From Sinonovacula constricta (lineage: Eukaryota; Mollusca; Bivalvia; Cardiida; Solecurtidae): a stretch of 64,000 nt of DNA. The position numbers were made by a program, and so were the translations under genes. The stretch lies in NCBI GenBank assembly GCA_007844125.1, contig CM017567.1, positions 16,459,875 to 16,523,874 on the forward strand, written 5' to 3'. Within the stretch, counting starts at the first letter, position 1. Each line of letters starts with the position of its first letter. The notes below the pieces were generated by a model. It did no database searches and was not told the origin of the DNA. It saw only the letters and a list, made by a program, of their open reading frames with translations. Below are positions 1 to 15,900 of this stretch, one piece after another.

Positions 1-407
1 TATCCGACAATTTGCCTATACATGCTACACCGGCCTACCCTTGTTTAGGGAATTGGGCCTAAATTTCTGAAAGAAATAATAAAACTGTATTCTAAGAATT
101 TTGAACACTTAATTGATTGTCATTCTTTCTAAATCTATGTTTAGCTCGATGGAGATTCCATTTAAAATAGACGACGACGTCAGAGCGAATTATCCGGATA
201 AGTATATACATTGTAACATGATATCGAAACCAAGTGGTTGTCTTAGTTTTAATGTAGCTAACTGTCCAGCGTGGCTCAGTTTGGAGATATATGTTTCTAA
301 TGACAAGTGGGGTGTTATAGATGTAAACATCAAGCGCATTTCGCGGGATCTTGTCGAGGGGCAAAATGGCACACGCTGTCAGATGCCACTTTTCAGGGGT
401 TTTTGAC

Positions 408-2832
<2,425 letters not shown>

Positions 2833-3045
2833 ATTGGGTAATTGGTATATTCATAACTGTTTCCTTTACAAACTTTGAATGACTATGTTCAACCCCCAGA
2901 TATAGCATACATACACTTGGATCTTGAACAATACCTGTGTGACAGACACATCGTTAAAACCTAGTTACATCTTGATGCCTGTCGAAACGTTGCCAGAAGC
3001 CACCACGTACGATCTAGAAAGACAAACATTTCCGGGAGAGCATGA

Positions 3046-3060
3046 CCCCCCCCCCCCCCC
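3046..3060. repeat. Poly-C tract
   Basis: Fifteen consecutive C bases. Confidence 0.98.
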
Positions 3061-3079
3061 ACTCAACCCCTAACGGGCT

Positions 3080-3590
3080 ATCAAAGATGACGCAAAAGCG
3101 TGTACTTTACCAGTAAGCGAAATATGGCAAAAATAAAAAAAAACATAGATGTATAGAAAGAAGGTTTAATTGTACATAAGCAGAATATAATCGAAATTAA
3201 ACAGAACAGAACAGAACAGAACAGAACTTAATTTCATCCAGGTATACATGGTATACAGCATGGAGATATTTAACAAAGATGATATCAAATATATAGCAAT
3301 ATATTTGACTATTATTATCCAACGACAGTTTTTTTTGTGGCAATCACGACATTTTTACATGATTAATTTTTAGATTATTGCTTGATGATGAACCATAGTT
3401 CTGATTACCGCTTAGATCTTATCGGTAAACATCCTGGTCACATGACTCTCCAGTGGCAATCAGCAAACGTGATCACAGTAGACTCCGCGCTTCAGCGAGT
3501 TGTCAACAAAGCATCTTTTTCTTTACAAATCCATACCAGCGAATTAACAACTACCCTGACAAGTGACAATATTCTACACATGTATTAAAA
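3080..3590. repeat. Dispersed repeat, copy 1 (pairs with 61735-62500)
   Basis: Two blocks, about 3085-3180 and 3370-3510, match 61745-61860 and 62361-62495 in the same order and orientation, with roughly 80-90 percent identity by eye (shared pieces: ggtttaattgtacataagca, ggcaatcagcaaacgtgatc). The sequence between the blocks differs. This is a member of an interspersed repeat family of unknown class; the short open frame 3382-3588 lies inside it and is not taken as a gene. Confidence 0.7.
3199..3228 (-). repeat. (ACAGA)n tail, probable LINE/SINE 3' end
   Basis: Five tandem acaga units are followed by acttaatttcatccagg. Read on the minus strand this is unique sequence ending in (TCTGT)n, the kind of short tandem 3' tail used by CR1/L2-like retroelements. 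It sits between the two conserved blocks of the surrounding repeat, so it may be a later insertion. Confidence 0.4.
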
Positions 3591-3599
3591 CGTTACATA

Positions 3600-4501
3600 A
3601 GTACATGACATACCAGTGAAAAGTGTGTGTTGGCATTTCCTTGATCCCGCCTCTGTCCAATAAACTCTTCAAAGATTCGCCGAAGTTGCTAATTGGCTCA
3701 TATGAATAGATTTATCAATAACAAACATATATTACATGAATTGTCTCATTTTTGTGTAGGAATGTGATAACCTTAACTGATTAGAATTCATTTTAGATGT
3801 CATATTTTAAACGTAATGGTAAACAGCTGTAAAATAATTTAGTATCAAAGCAACTACACAATACCCCCTGTTTTGAAATAAAACTCGCACTTCATGAAAT
3901 AAAGACCAAATTATAACAAAAATACTTTTGAAACAATACAATTTTATCTCCTATATACATGAAAGTGCGACTATTGACTTAAAAAATATTGTTTTTACAC
4001 AAATATTCATTCCGCTGATGTTTAAACACAAAACGGCTTTTTTAATTATTGCATTAAAGATGTACAAATATTGGTATTTATTTATTTTGTAACCGTTTCC
4101 CTAAAAAAACGGTGGACTTGTTTCGAATAAGAACCCCGCAGTTTTATATCACGAAAGAGGCAGATTTTTATCAAATATCCTTTACAATACAATGCAAAAA
4201 TCGCCATTTTTCTATATAAAAACAATCCGATTGGACGCGTTTAGGCAGTTGAAAAAAACAATCGAAAAACACAGATAACTTGCATACATTTCAGTGCAAA
4301 TGCCGCCATTTGTTTGTCTAACCTAGTTACAGTGAGGACTCGTTGCTTTGGTAGGCGTGGCTACAGCCAGTCCGAGATTAGATGGTTATCGATTATCCTC
4401 CAGGATGCGCACCTGTTTGTCCGCCATCTTTGTGGTAAGTCGAATCAACACATTAGTACCGTGAAAGCGCACGTTTTATTTTTAATTGACCTTTATAGGC
4501 A
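3600..4501. other. Non-coding stretch, no gene recognised
   Basis: AT-rich. 4300-4440 is less AT-rich and contains gccgccat and cgccatcttt, motifs common around animal promoters and translation starts, followed by a donor-like gtggtaagt at about 4433. No open frame is convincing. Confidence 0.4.
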
Positions 4502-4639
4502 ATGAAGACAATGATTAATTCTTGTAGTGTTGTGAACTGTCACAAGAAATCTAATCCGGAGCAGAAATATGTTTTTCTCCATACCAGCCGTCATTACAAA
4601 CCAAGGGTAAAGGACGAGAGAACTTACGAGAGTACTTAG
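4502..4639 (+). pseudogene. THAP-like zinc-finger N-terminal fragment
   Basis: A 45-codon frame starts with ATG and reads MKTMINSCSVVNCHKKSNP near its start. The CSVVNC pattern is the typical first half of a THAP domain (C-x2-4-C with C8 and C13 here), and KYVFL follows where the family has its aromatic-hydrophobic strand. The downstream Cys and His are absent before a stop at 4637-4639, so this is a broken copy or one exon of a split gene (ccaagggtaaag near 4602 could act as a donor). THAP domains occur in host regulators and in transposases of the P and Kolobok superfamilies. Kolobok elements use TTAA targets, which fits the possible TTAA-type element around it. Confidence 0.4.
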
Positions 4640-5370
4640 TGAGACATTTTGGACGTCATGCTTTCGTGCTTAAACAGAGCATTCATTGTAACTAAACATT
4701 TTTAAGTGTTTTGGATTGCATTAAAAATCAAAAGAAAATATGTCTAGGAGAGTATACTATAATGTTAATTGCTATGTTGTTGTTGTTTTCATTCTTATTG
4801 TTTTTATTAAGATGCTGAAAAATAACAAAGGATTAAGAAATATTCTGCTTATTTACTTGTCCCAAATAAACTAAAAAGCTACCAACAGTATCAATAATTT
4901 CCATCAAGGTCAATTTTATACAAAATGTTGTCATCAGTGACATAAAAACATGCATGTACCCCTAATGATGAGATGCACGATGTACACAATTGACCCCCAG
5001 ATATTTGAATTTGACAATTGAAAATTTTGACTGAGGAGTCAATGAACATTGAAGTTCAGCGTCTATAGAACGCCCTGTATGAGGTTCTAATGTGGTATAC
5101 GACAGTTTGCTAATCCATGTAACAACATATGTTACTACTATTCTGGGAAATTTATACATAATGCTCGAATAAACTTAAACTTTAGTTAAAGTGAAGAGTG
5201 TTATTACACTAACTTTATTGTTCGAAAATGCGAATCTTAAAAATATCGCATTAAATGTCCATTATTTTTAAATATATAATATAGGCACTTTGATGATTTC
5301 AGCTTATCTCAGATAGGAAATACCTATTTGTAGTGACAGGCAATTTTTGATGCTTCACTTTTTACATGGC
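4640..5370. other. Non-coding stretch, nothing recognised
   Basis: AT-rich sequence. The 65-residue minus-strand frame at 4962-5159 shows no recognisable motif. Confidence 0.4.
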
Positions 5371-5375
5371 TGTAC

Positions 5376-5430
5376 GAGCAAGGTTGGGCGGTAAATTCAA
5401 CCCCCCGGTATTTACCAGTGGTATTTACTG
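5376..5430. repeat. Palindromic transposon-end-like sequence
   Basis: aaggttgggcggtaaattc is followed by a small hairpin (taccagt and actggta arms separated by seven bases). Several hAT-like elements begin with a similar agggttgggcggta plus nested palindromes. No partner end was found, so this is a weak call. Confidence 0.3.
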
Positions 5431-6459
5431 GTATGTACCTGCCTGGAAAATACTCCCCAAAGTGGCAAAGACTACCCCGATGATTTTTTAGCCATAAAAT
5501 AATGCAGAAATCTTAACTTAGGTAACTTTAAATAACGTATAATCATAATGATAATTAATTTACTCAGATATATTAATTAAATTTCATTTTTAACCTAAAA
5601 TACATGTAAGAAAGTAATGCTAACCTGCACCTGGCCTTTGACACTCAAGAAGTAAAGCCATATGGTCTAGACTATTAATACAACAAGTTTCAGACAAGGG
5701 GCTGTAAATTGCCAGACCCAACATGAGCAAAAGTAAAATGTCATACATAACCTAGACAGCTTGTATTGGTACAAGTAAATGGTTGTGTATTGAGTATGAC
5801 ATGAGTTACAGTGTCAACTGTATGGCTTCATCCCTGAGTAACATTCATAACATACAGAATTTTTCTTGTCATCATCACTTCTACAACTTCACTCCACACC
5901 ATTACCAAGCTAATATTCACCATAAAGCCAAAAGATCTTTACAGGCAACACTCATTTATTTGAATGCATGAGAGAAAATTGTTTCGTCCAAACTGCCAGA
6001 TACCACCTCTAATAGATTAACTGTTCTCAGAACGAGCCTGAACTAGCTGTAACAGTTAACTATTTAAAATGGCTTTACTTTCACATTGACATTTGTCAAT
6101 AAATGATAGCACATAGTGTTTTTATTTTTATTATTGTCCTACCTTTCAGCAAATTTTACAAACTCACATTACATTAGAATAATAATTTCATATAAAAACA
6201 ACACATTTTAACAACAGATATTTCATGACAGTAAATTCATCTATCAATAAACAGGAGAAACAAAAGCAAAAGCAGTAACGAAACAAAAATACTGCTTAGG
6301 AAATAGGAGCATGTAATGATATTCGATTACATATAATAAATATGACAATCATAAAACGGGTTTTAAGGAACTTAAAGCATTAATGATGTTGACAAAAATA
6401 GTATAACATGATGTAAAGAATTGAAAACAGAACAAATAATAAATGACCCTGTTTTAAAA

Positions 6460-6560
6460 CCAAGTTCGGCGGTGCCCTTGTCCAAGCAGTTGCTGACTTG
6501 TAACTCCTCAGCCTCTCAGCGCATGAGTTCGAGTCCCGGTCGTGGAGGTTTTCCAGCTAA
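6460..6560 (+). repeat. tRNA-like sequence, probable SINE head
   Basis: The stretch has a good internal B-box (gagttcgagtcccgg at about 6525-6539) and tRNA-like layout upstream (ggtgcccttgtccaagcag). The T-arm does not pair well and there is no clear acceptor stem, so it is a tRNA-derived SINE head or tRNA pseudogene rather than a working tRNA gene. The 66-residue open frame across it is not taken as coding. Confidence 0.45.
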
Positions 6561-6880
6561 CCTGAGCAAGTCCAAAAAACGACTCATTTATCTAACCATC
6601 AAAGATGGCGGCTTCATATAAACTATTTAGAGGGGTCGCCAAATGCATTTTTCCTGAATAAACCCCCCATGACTTCAATTAAAACAGTAACTTTGTTAAT
6701 GTAACACGGCTGCTGATTGGCCAATGCCAAGACCGTGCCATTTTACTTTACCTTGAGGCTAAAACTTCATCTGTCACATATCGTCAAAATAAAATCAACT
6801 TCCTTCCGGCTGATATATTTTAAGGTTACCTACACATCATTAGTGCAGATAAGAAAGGACTAGGCTAACGTTCATTAGTT

Positions 6881-6982
6881 ATGCAGCACAAACAATTATT
6901 CGTGTTGGTGCTTCTGGTCGTGGTTGCTTTTATTGCGTATCAATTCGGATTGCGATCACAGGAGACTTTTGTTTCTAAAAAG
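6881..6982 (+). CDS. Gene 1 exon 1: signal anchor
   Basis: Thirty-four codons starting MQHKQLFVLVLLVVV and ending VSKK at the donor gtaag (6983). Same length and pattern as the exons at 29825 and 30979. A TAG lies two or three bases before the ATG in all three copies, so the ATG might sit just after a 5'-UTR intron acceptor. Confidence 0.8.
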
Positions 6983-9900
6983 GTAAGAAACTTCAATAGC
7001 ACTTTAATGATTGTATAAATTTACAATATACTCAGCACATTATATAAGTGATGATAGCTAATGCTTAATATAAAACATACACTACAAACAGGTGTTGTTA
7101 ATGCAGTATTCTTTAAGATGAATGTTACACTTTACTGCTTAACCATTCACATGTATAATAACAGTTTTTTTTATTGAAGTATAAATATAATTACGGTCTA
7201 CTCGGGCATTTACTGCTCATATAATAAGGATGGGGTTGATTTGGTTATTTATCATTAAAGTCCTATATGTGTGATTAGAGAGTTGTTCACGTAGACACGA
7301 AGTTGGCCATATTGGCACCATCAAAATAATATTAACGATCAAACATCTATATGTTCATGAGAGCTATCTGGACAGATAATTACATTCATTAAATAATTTT
7401 TATTGTTTGCTTAGAAGCCGACGTACGGCTGTTGACACGTGGCAGAATCAGTTGACGGAGAAAACATTTAATTAATTCCTGAAGTCTTCACAACAACAAC
7501 AACTTGCATGTATTTGTAGTGCACGTGCGATTATGATGCATTTTAGATTTGCAATATCTCTCTATCCATGGTGCATTAAGTTAAAAACTATAGTTATTTA
7601 TTGCAAGCATGTAATTATAGTAAAATTGCTACAAGATAATGTAAAGAAAACAATGCACATTGCTTGAGAGTTTGCCTCAAATATGTCTGGAGCTGACTAA
7701 CCTGGATCGGCTCTGATGCCATTAGAATAATCAATTTGTGCTTGGCAAGCTGAAAAATATTAATTAACCAAGGTGTGTTTTCTTAATTAAAATAACTACA
7801 CACTTCTGTATTTGATAGTATTTGGGACGAATCGTCAATTAATATCTACTTGACTTCTATTTTACAAATAATATAATTAATACAGATAATGCTTGTAATT
7901 TAATATACTCTACGATATAAAGATTAAAAGTTATTGCCAATCAAATAATGAGTGTAAGCAGCTGCTTTGTGTGTCCATGCTTGAGACGGAAACACGTGCA
8001 AACGATAGTAGGGTTTGGTCTTCGGCCCGACCGTGACAAGAAACCAAGGTATGAGAGGCTGAGCGGTCAAAGGAGTGAAGGCTATCTGTTGAACATGGTT
8101 GACATTTAATACTAACCATCAAGTACTTGCAGAAACCTGTGTGCCTAAAGGTATTAAGTTTCAAGAGATGATATCTAATCTCTGGTTGGATATCGAGTGA
8201 AATAGGTCTTTTAGTAAGGACGGGTATTGCAGTGCTGGATCCAGATCACACGGAACCTCAGACAACACATACATAATAAATGGTATATGTCGCACGTAAA
8301 TTCATTTTAATAAGATTGTTAAAAGCGTTAATCTTTGTTCGACAAGTTCGAGTTAGATATGGACGGAGAAACAATTTAATATGTTAGAAGTACTTATAAT
8401 TACTAAATTAACATATCCATGATTAACTTTTCGCAATCCCACATTGCAGCAACATGTAAGCCAAAACTCGGAGTACTGGAAGCGATATGCTGCCAAGCCA
8501 TACCGATCCCGCGACATATCGTTTGACTATAGAGCTGCTATGCAAGAGCTGAATGAGGCGAGGGTTGACCAAGAAGATCCGAGATTGATTCAGCTGATCA
8601 GGGATTATTACATTGACCCTCCCTCGGACCTGGAATATAATCTGACCGAACCAGGGGTGGAAGACAAGTCGCAAGGTCAATCAAAGTATATTGACTCACA
8701 GTTGCATTCAATGGTAAGTGATATACATGTCAGAGTTGCATTCAATGGTATGTGTTAAACTGCTCAGTAGCAATAAACGGTACGTGAAATACATGCCACA
8801 GAAGCAATAAATGGTAGGTAGGTGAACTAAAAAGGTAAATGACATACACGTCACAGTTGCATTCATTGGTAAATGAAATATACGTCACAGTTGCATCCAA
8901 TGGTAAATGATATACACGTCACAGTTGCATTCAATGGTAAATGACATACACGTCACATTTGCATCCAATGGTAAATGACATACACGTCACAGTTGCATTC
9001 ATTGGTAAATGAAATATACGTCACAGTTGCATCCAATGGTAAATGACATACACGTCACAGTTGCATTCAATGGTAAATGACATACACGTCACATTTGCAT
9101 TAAATGGTCAATGAAATACACGTCACAGTTGCATCCAATGGTAAATGACATACACGTCACATTTGCATTAAATGGTAAATGACATACACGTCACAGTTGC
9201 ATTAAATGGTAAATGACATACACGTCACAGTTGCATTCAATGGTAAATGACATACACGTCACAGTTGCATCCAATGGTAAATGACATACACGTCACAGTT
9301 GCATTCATTGGTAAATGAAATATACGTCACATTTGCATTAAATGGTAAATGACATACACGTCACAGTTGCATCCAATGGTAAATGACATACACGTCACAG
9401 TTGCATTCATTGGTAAATGAAATATACGTCACATTTGCATTAAATGGTAAATGACATACACGTCACAGTTGCATCCAATGGTAAATGACATACACGTCAC
9501 AGTTGCATTCATTGGTAAATGAAATATACGTCACAGTTGCATCCAATGGTAAATGACATACACGTCACAGTTGCATCCAATGGTAAATGACATACACGTC
9601 ACAGTTGCATCCATTGGTAAATGAAATATACGTCACATTTGCATTAAATGGTAAATGACATACACGTCACAGTTGCATCCAATGGTAAATGACATACACG
9701 TCACAGTTGCATTCATTGGTAAATGAAATATACGTCACATTTGCATTAAATGGTAAATGACATACACGTCACAGTTGCATCCAATGGTAAATGACATACA
9801 CGTCACAGTTGCATTCATTGGTAAATGAAATATACGTCACATTTGCATTAAATGGTAAATGACATACACGTCACAGTTGCATCCAATGGTAAATGACATA

Positions 9901-12900
9901 CACGTCACAGTTGCATTCATTGGTAAATGAAATATACGTCACATTTGCATTAAATGGTAAATGACATACACGTCACAGTTGCATTCATTGGTAAATGAAA
10001 TATACGTCACATTTGCATTCAATGGTAAATGACATACACGTCACAGTTGCATCCAATGGTAAATGACATACACGTCACAGTTGCATTCATTGGTAAATGA
10101 CATACACGTCACAGTTGCATTCATTGGTAAATGAAATATACGTCACATTTGCATTAAATGGTAAATGACATACACGTCACAGTTGCATCCAATGGTAAAT
10201 GACATACACGTCACAGTTGCATTCATTGGTAAATGAAATATACGTCAAATTTGCATTAAATGGTAAATGACATACACGTCACAGTTGCATCCAATGGTAA
10301 ATGACATACACGTCACAGTTGCATTCAATGGTAAATGACATACACGTCACAGTTGCATTCAATGGTAAATGACATACACGTCACGGTTGCATTCAAAGGT
10401 AAATTACATACACGTCACAGTTGCATTCAATGGTAAATGACATACACGTCACGGTTGCATCCAATGGTAAATGACATACACGTCACAGTTGCATTAAATG
10501 GTAAATGACATACACGTCACGGTTGCATTCAATGGTAAATGACATACACGTCACGGTTGCATTAAATGGTAAATGACATACACGTCACGGTTGCATCCAA
10601 TGGTAAATGACATACACGTCACATTTGCATTAAATGGTAAATGATATACACGTCACAGTTGCATTCAATGGTAAATGACATACTCGTCACGGTTGCATCC
10701 AATGGTAAATGACATACACGTCACAGTTGCATTAAATGGTCAATGACATACACGTCACAGTTGCATCCAATGGTAAATGACATACACGTCACAGTTGCAT
10801 TCATTGGTAAATGAAATATACGTCGCATTTGCATTAAATGGTCAATGAAATACACGTCACAGTTGCATTCATTGGTAAATGAAATACACGTCACAGTTGC
10901 ATTCATTGGTAAATGAAATACATGCCACAGTTGCATTGAATGGTCAATGAACTACACGTCACAGATGCATTCAATGGTAAGTGTAATGCCTTCACAGGTG
11001 CATTCATTGATAAGTGAAATGCATGTCCTATTTTTAATGCTACATTATAAAGGTGGTATAATAAATAAGTTATAAATTGTGTTATATGCAGAAATATAAA
11101 CCTTTCCCTAAATATAGTGTTACAATTATTTTTGATGACATTTTAAGTAAATAAAGGATCAGGCTTTTACTTCCAACATTGTCAAAACACGACTGTTGAA
11201 AATAGAAAATGTGCTTGAAGACTGTTTTTATGGTACTCTGCAATATCGTGGTATACATGCAACTTGTGAGTGACAGTCAGTGCATCCTATATATTGCTTA
11301 TATATCCATATATACGCCCTAAATGGCTTCTGGCAGACAACGCATCCTTAAGCTGAAAAGTCAAGTCAGACGTTCATAAGTACTTTTAAGTGATTACTAA
11401 AATGTAAAATGGGGTCATTTTTCTTATGTCAGCTTCGGAATTGACTACCTTTACCCATTTATCTGTACGAATGTTAGGTATCTTTCTGTTTGCTTTTGCT
11501 TGTTGTTTGAAAACAATTTTGAATTCGCTTGCCTACATTTTGCTGGAAAAAACTGACACAATCTCTTAACCAAAGTTTGCCAGGGGTGACATAATCACTC
11601 ACAATTTATGCCTGTGGTGACTCAAGGGTAGTAGAGTAAGACCTGAAGGGTAGTAGATTAAGACCTGAAGGGAAGTAGAGTAAGACCTAAAGGGTAGTAG
11701 AGTAAGACCTCAAGGGTAGGAGAGTAAGACCTCAAGGGTAGTAAAGTAAGACCTCAAGGGTAGAAGAAAAGAACCTCAATGGTAGAATAGTATGACCTCA
11801 ATGGTCGAAGAGTATGACCTCAATGGTAGAAGAAAAGGACCTCAATGGTAGAAGAACAGGACCTCAATGGTAGAGGAGAAAAGCCTCAATGGTAGAAGAG
11901 TAAGACCTCAATGGTAGAAGAGTAGGACCTCAATGGTAGAAGAGAAGGACCTCATTGGTAGAAGATTAAGACCTCAATGGTAGAAGATTAAGACCTCAAT
12001 GGTAGAAGAGGAGGACCTCAATGGTAGAAGATTAAGACCTTAATGGTAGAATAGACCTCAATGGTAGAAGAGAAGGACCTTAAAGGTAGAAGATTAAGAC
12101 CTCAATGGTAGAAGAGGAGGACCTCAATGGTAGAAGATTAAGACCTCAAAGGTAGAAGAGAAGGACCTCAATAGTAGAAGAGAAGGACCTCAATAGTAGA
12201 AGAGGAGGACCTCAATGGTAGAAGATTAAGACCTCAATGGTAGAAGATTAAAACCTCAATGGTAGAAGAGGAGGACCGTAATGGTAGAAGATTAAGACCT
12301 CGGTAGAAGAGAAGGATCTCAATGGTAGAAGAGAAGAGCCTCAATGGTAGAAGAGTAAGACCTCAATGGTAGAAGATTAAGACCTCAATGGTAGAAGAGA
12401 ATGACCTCAATGGTAGAAGAGAAGGACCTCAATGGTAGAAGAGAAGGACCTCAATGGTAGAAGAGGAGGACCTCAATGGTAGAAGTTTAAGACCTCAGTG
12501 GTAGAAGAGAAGGACCTCAATGGTAGAAGAGTAAGACCTCAATGGTAGAAGAGAAGGACCTCAATGGTAGAAGATTAAGACCTCAATGGTAGAAGAGGAG
12601 GACCTCAATGGTAGAAGAGGAGGACCTCAATGGTAGAAGAGAAGGACCTCAATAGTAGAAGAGAAGGACCTCAATGGTAGAAGAGAAGGACCTCAATAGT
12701 AGAAGAGGAGGACCTCAATGGTAGAAGAGGAGGACCTCAATGGTAGAAGAGTAAGACCTCAATGGTAGAAGAGAAGGACCTCAATGGTAGAAGATTAAGA
12801 CCCCAATGGTAGAAGAGGAGGACCTCAATGGTGGAAGATTAAGACCTCAATGATAGAAGAGAAGGACCTCAATGGTAGAAGAAAAGGACCTCAATAGTAG

Positions 12901-15900
12901 AAGAGAAGGACCTCAATGGTAGAAGAGGAGGACCTCAATGGTAGAAGTTTAAGACCTCAGTGGTAGAAGAGAAGGACCTCAATGGTAGAAGAGTAAGACC
13001 TCAATAGTAGAAGAGAAGGACCTCAATGGTAGAAGATTAAGACCTCAATGGTAGAAGAGGAGGACCTCAATGGTAGAAGAGAAGGACCTCAATGGTAGAA
13101 GAGAAGGACCTCAATAGTAGAAGAGAAGGACCTCAATGGTAGAAAAGAAGGACCCCAATGGTAGAAAAGGAGGACCTCAATGGTGGAAGATTAAGACCTC
13201 AATGGTAGAAGATTAAGACCTCAATGGTAGAAGAGAAGGGCCACAATGGTAGAAGAGAAGGACCTCAATGGTAGAAGAGGAGGACCTCAATGGTAGAAGA
13301 GTAGGACCTCAATAGTAGAAGAGTAAGACCTCAATGGTAGAAGAGGAGGACCTCAATGGTAGAAGAGTAGGACCTCAATGGTAGAAGAGAAAAACCTCAA
13401 TGGTAGAAGAGAATGACCTCAATGGTAGAAGAGAAGGACCTCATTGGTAGAAGAGAAGGACCTCAATGGTAGAAGAGGACGACCTCAATGGTAGAAGATT
13501 AAGACCTCAATGGTAGAAGAGTAGGACTTCAATGGTAGAAGAGAAGGACCTCAATAGTAGAAGAGAAGGACCTCAATGGTAGAAGAGAAGGACCTCAATG
13601 GTAGAAGAGAAGGACCTCAATGGTAGAAGATTAAGACCTCAGTGGTAGAAGAGAAGGACCTCAATGGTAGAAGAGATCTCAATGATGGAAGAGAAGGACC
13701 TCAATGGTAGAAGAGTAGGACCTCAATGGTAGAAGAGGAGGACCTCAATGGTAGAAGATTAAGACCTCAATATGGTAGAATAGACCTCAATGGTAGAAGA
13801 GAAGGACCTCAATAGAAGAAGAGGAGGACCTTAATGGTAGAAGATTAGGACCTCAATGGTAGCAGAGGAGGACCTCAATGGTAGAAGATAAAGACCTCAA
13901 AGGTAGAAGAGAAGGACCTCAATGGTAGAAGATTAAGACCTCAATGGTAGAAGAGTAATACCTCAATGGTAGAAGATTAAGACCTCAATGGTAGAAGAGA
14001 AGGACCTCAGTGGTATAAGATTAAGACCTCAATAGTAGAAGAGTAAGACCTCAATGGTAGAAGAGAAGGACCTTAATAGTAGAAGAGAAGGACTCCAATG
14101 GTTGAAGATTAAGACCTCAATGGTAGAAGAGGCGGACCTCAATGGTAGAAGATTAAGACCTCAATGGTACAAGAGTAAGACCTCATTGGTAGAAGAGAAG
14201 GACCTCAATGGTACAAGATTAAGACCTCAATGGTAAAAGAGAAGGACCTCAATGGTAGAAGAGAAGGCCTAGTGCTGTCTCCACTGTGAGTAATAAGGCG
14301 TCTGTGTACATCATAACTAGTGCTGTCTTCAATGTAAGTTGTAAGGAATCGGTGTACATCATAGTTGGTGCTATCTCTACTGTGAGGTATAAGGAGTCGG
14401 TGTACATCATAAGTAGTGCTGTCTCCACTGTAAGTCGTATGGAGTCGGTGTACATCATAACTAGTGCTGTCTCCACTGTGAGTTATAAGGATTCGGTGTA
14501 CATCATATCTGGTGCTGTCTCTACTGTTAGTGTTAATGAGTCGGTGTACATCATAACTAGTGCTGCCTCTACTGTGAGTTGTAAGGAGTCGGTGTACATC
14601 ATATCTGGTGCTGTCTCCACTGTTAGTTATAAGGACTCGGTGTACATCGTATCTGGTGCTGTCTCCACTGTTAGTTATAAGGACTCGGTGTACATCATAA
14701 CTAGTACTGTCTCCACCGTTAGTTATAAGGAGTCGGTGTACATCATATCTGGTGCTGTCTCTACTGTGAGTTATATGGACTCGGTGTACATCATAACTAG
14801 TGCTGTCACCACTGTAAGTTATAAGAAATCGGTGTACATCATATCTGGTGCTGTCTCTACTGTGAGTTATAAGGACTCGGTGTACATCATAAATAGTGCT
14901 GTCTCCACTGTTAGTTATAAGGAGTCGGTGTACATCATATCTAGTGCTGTCACCACTGTGAGTTATAAGGAGTCGGTGTACATCATAACTAGTGCTGTCT
15001 CTACTGTGAGTTATAAGGAGTCGGTGTACACCATATCTAGTGCTGTCTCTACTGTGAGTTATAAGGAGTCGGTGTACATCATACCTAGTGCTGTCTCTAC
15101 TGTTAGTTATAAGGAGTCGGTGTACATCATATCTAGTGCTGTCTCTACTGTGAGTTATAAGGAGTCGGTGTACATCATATCTGTTGCTGTCTTCACTGTC
15201 AGTTATAAGGAGTCGGTGTACATCATAACTAGTGCTGTCTCCACTGTTAGTTGTAAGGAGCCGGTGTACATCATAACTAGTGCTGTCTCCACTGTGAGTT
15301 ATAAGGATTCGGTGTACATCATATCTGGTGATGTCTCTACTGTTAGTTATAAGGAGTCGGTGTACATCATATCTAGTGCTGTCACCACTGTGAGTTATAA
15401 GGAGTCGGTGTACATCATATCTGGTGCTGTCTCTACTGTGAGTTATAAGGACTCGGTGTACATCATAACTAGTGCTGTCTCCACTGTTAGTTATAAGGAG
15501 TCGGTGTACATCGTATCTAGTGCTGTCACCACTGTGAGTTATAAGGAGTCGGTGTACATCATATCTAGTTCTGTCTCTACTGTGAGTTATAAGGAGTCGG
15601 TGTACATCATATCTGTTGCTGTCTTCACTGTCAGTTATAAGGAGTCGGTGTACATCATATCTGGTGCTGTCTCTACTGTGAGTTATAAGGACTCGGTGTA
15701 CATCATATCTGGTGCTGTCTCTACTGTCAGTTATAAGGAGTCGGTGTACATCATATCTGGTGCTGTCTCTACTGTCAGTTATAAGGAGTCGGTGTACATC
15801 ATATCTAGTTCTGTCTCTACTGTGAGTTATAAGGAGTCGGTGTACATCATATCTGTTGCTGTCTTCACTGTCAGTTATAAGGAGTCGGTGTACATCATAT

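Noticed and set aside
8695..11028. CRISPR-like array
   Set aside because: Units are contiguous with no unique spacers, and the setting is an animal intron.
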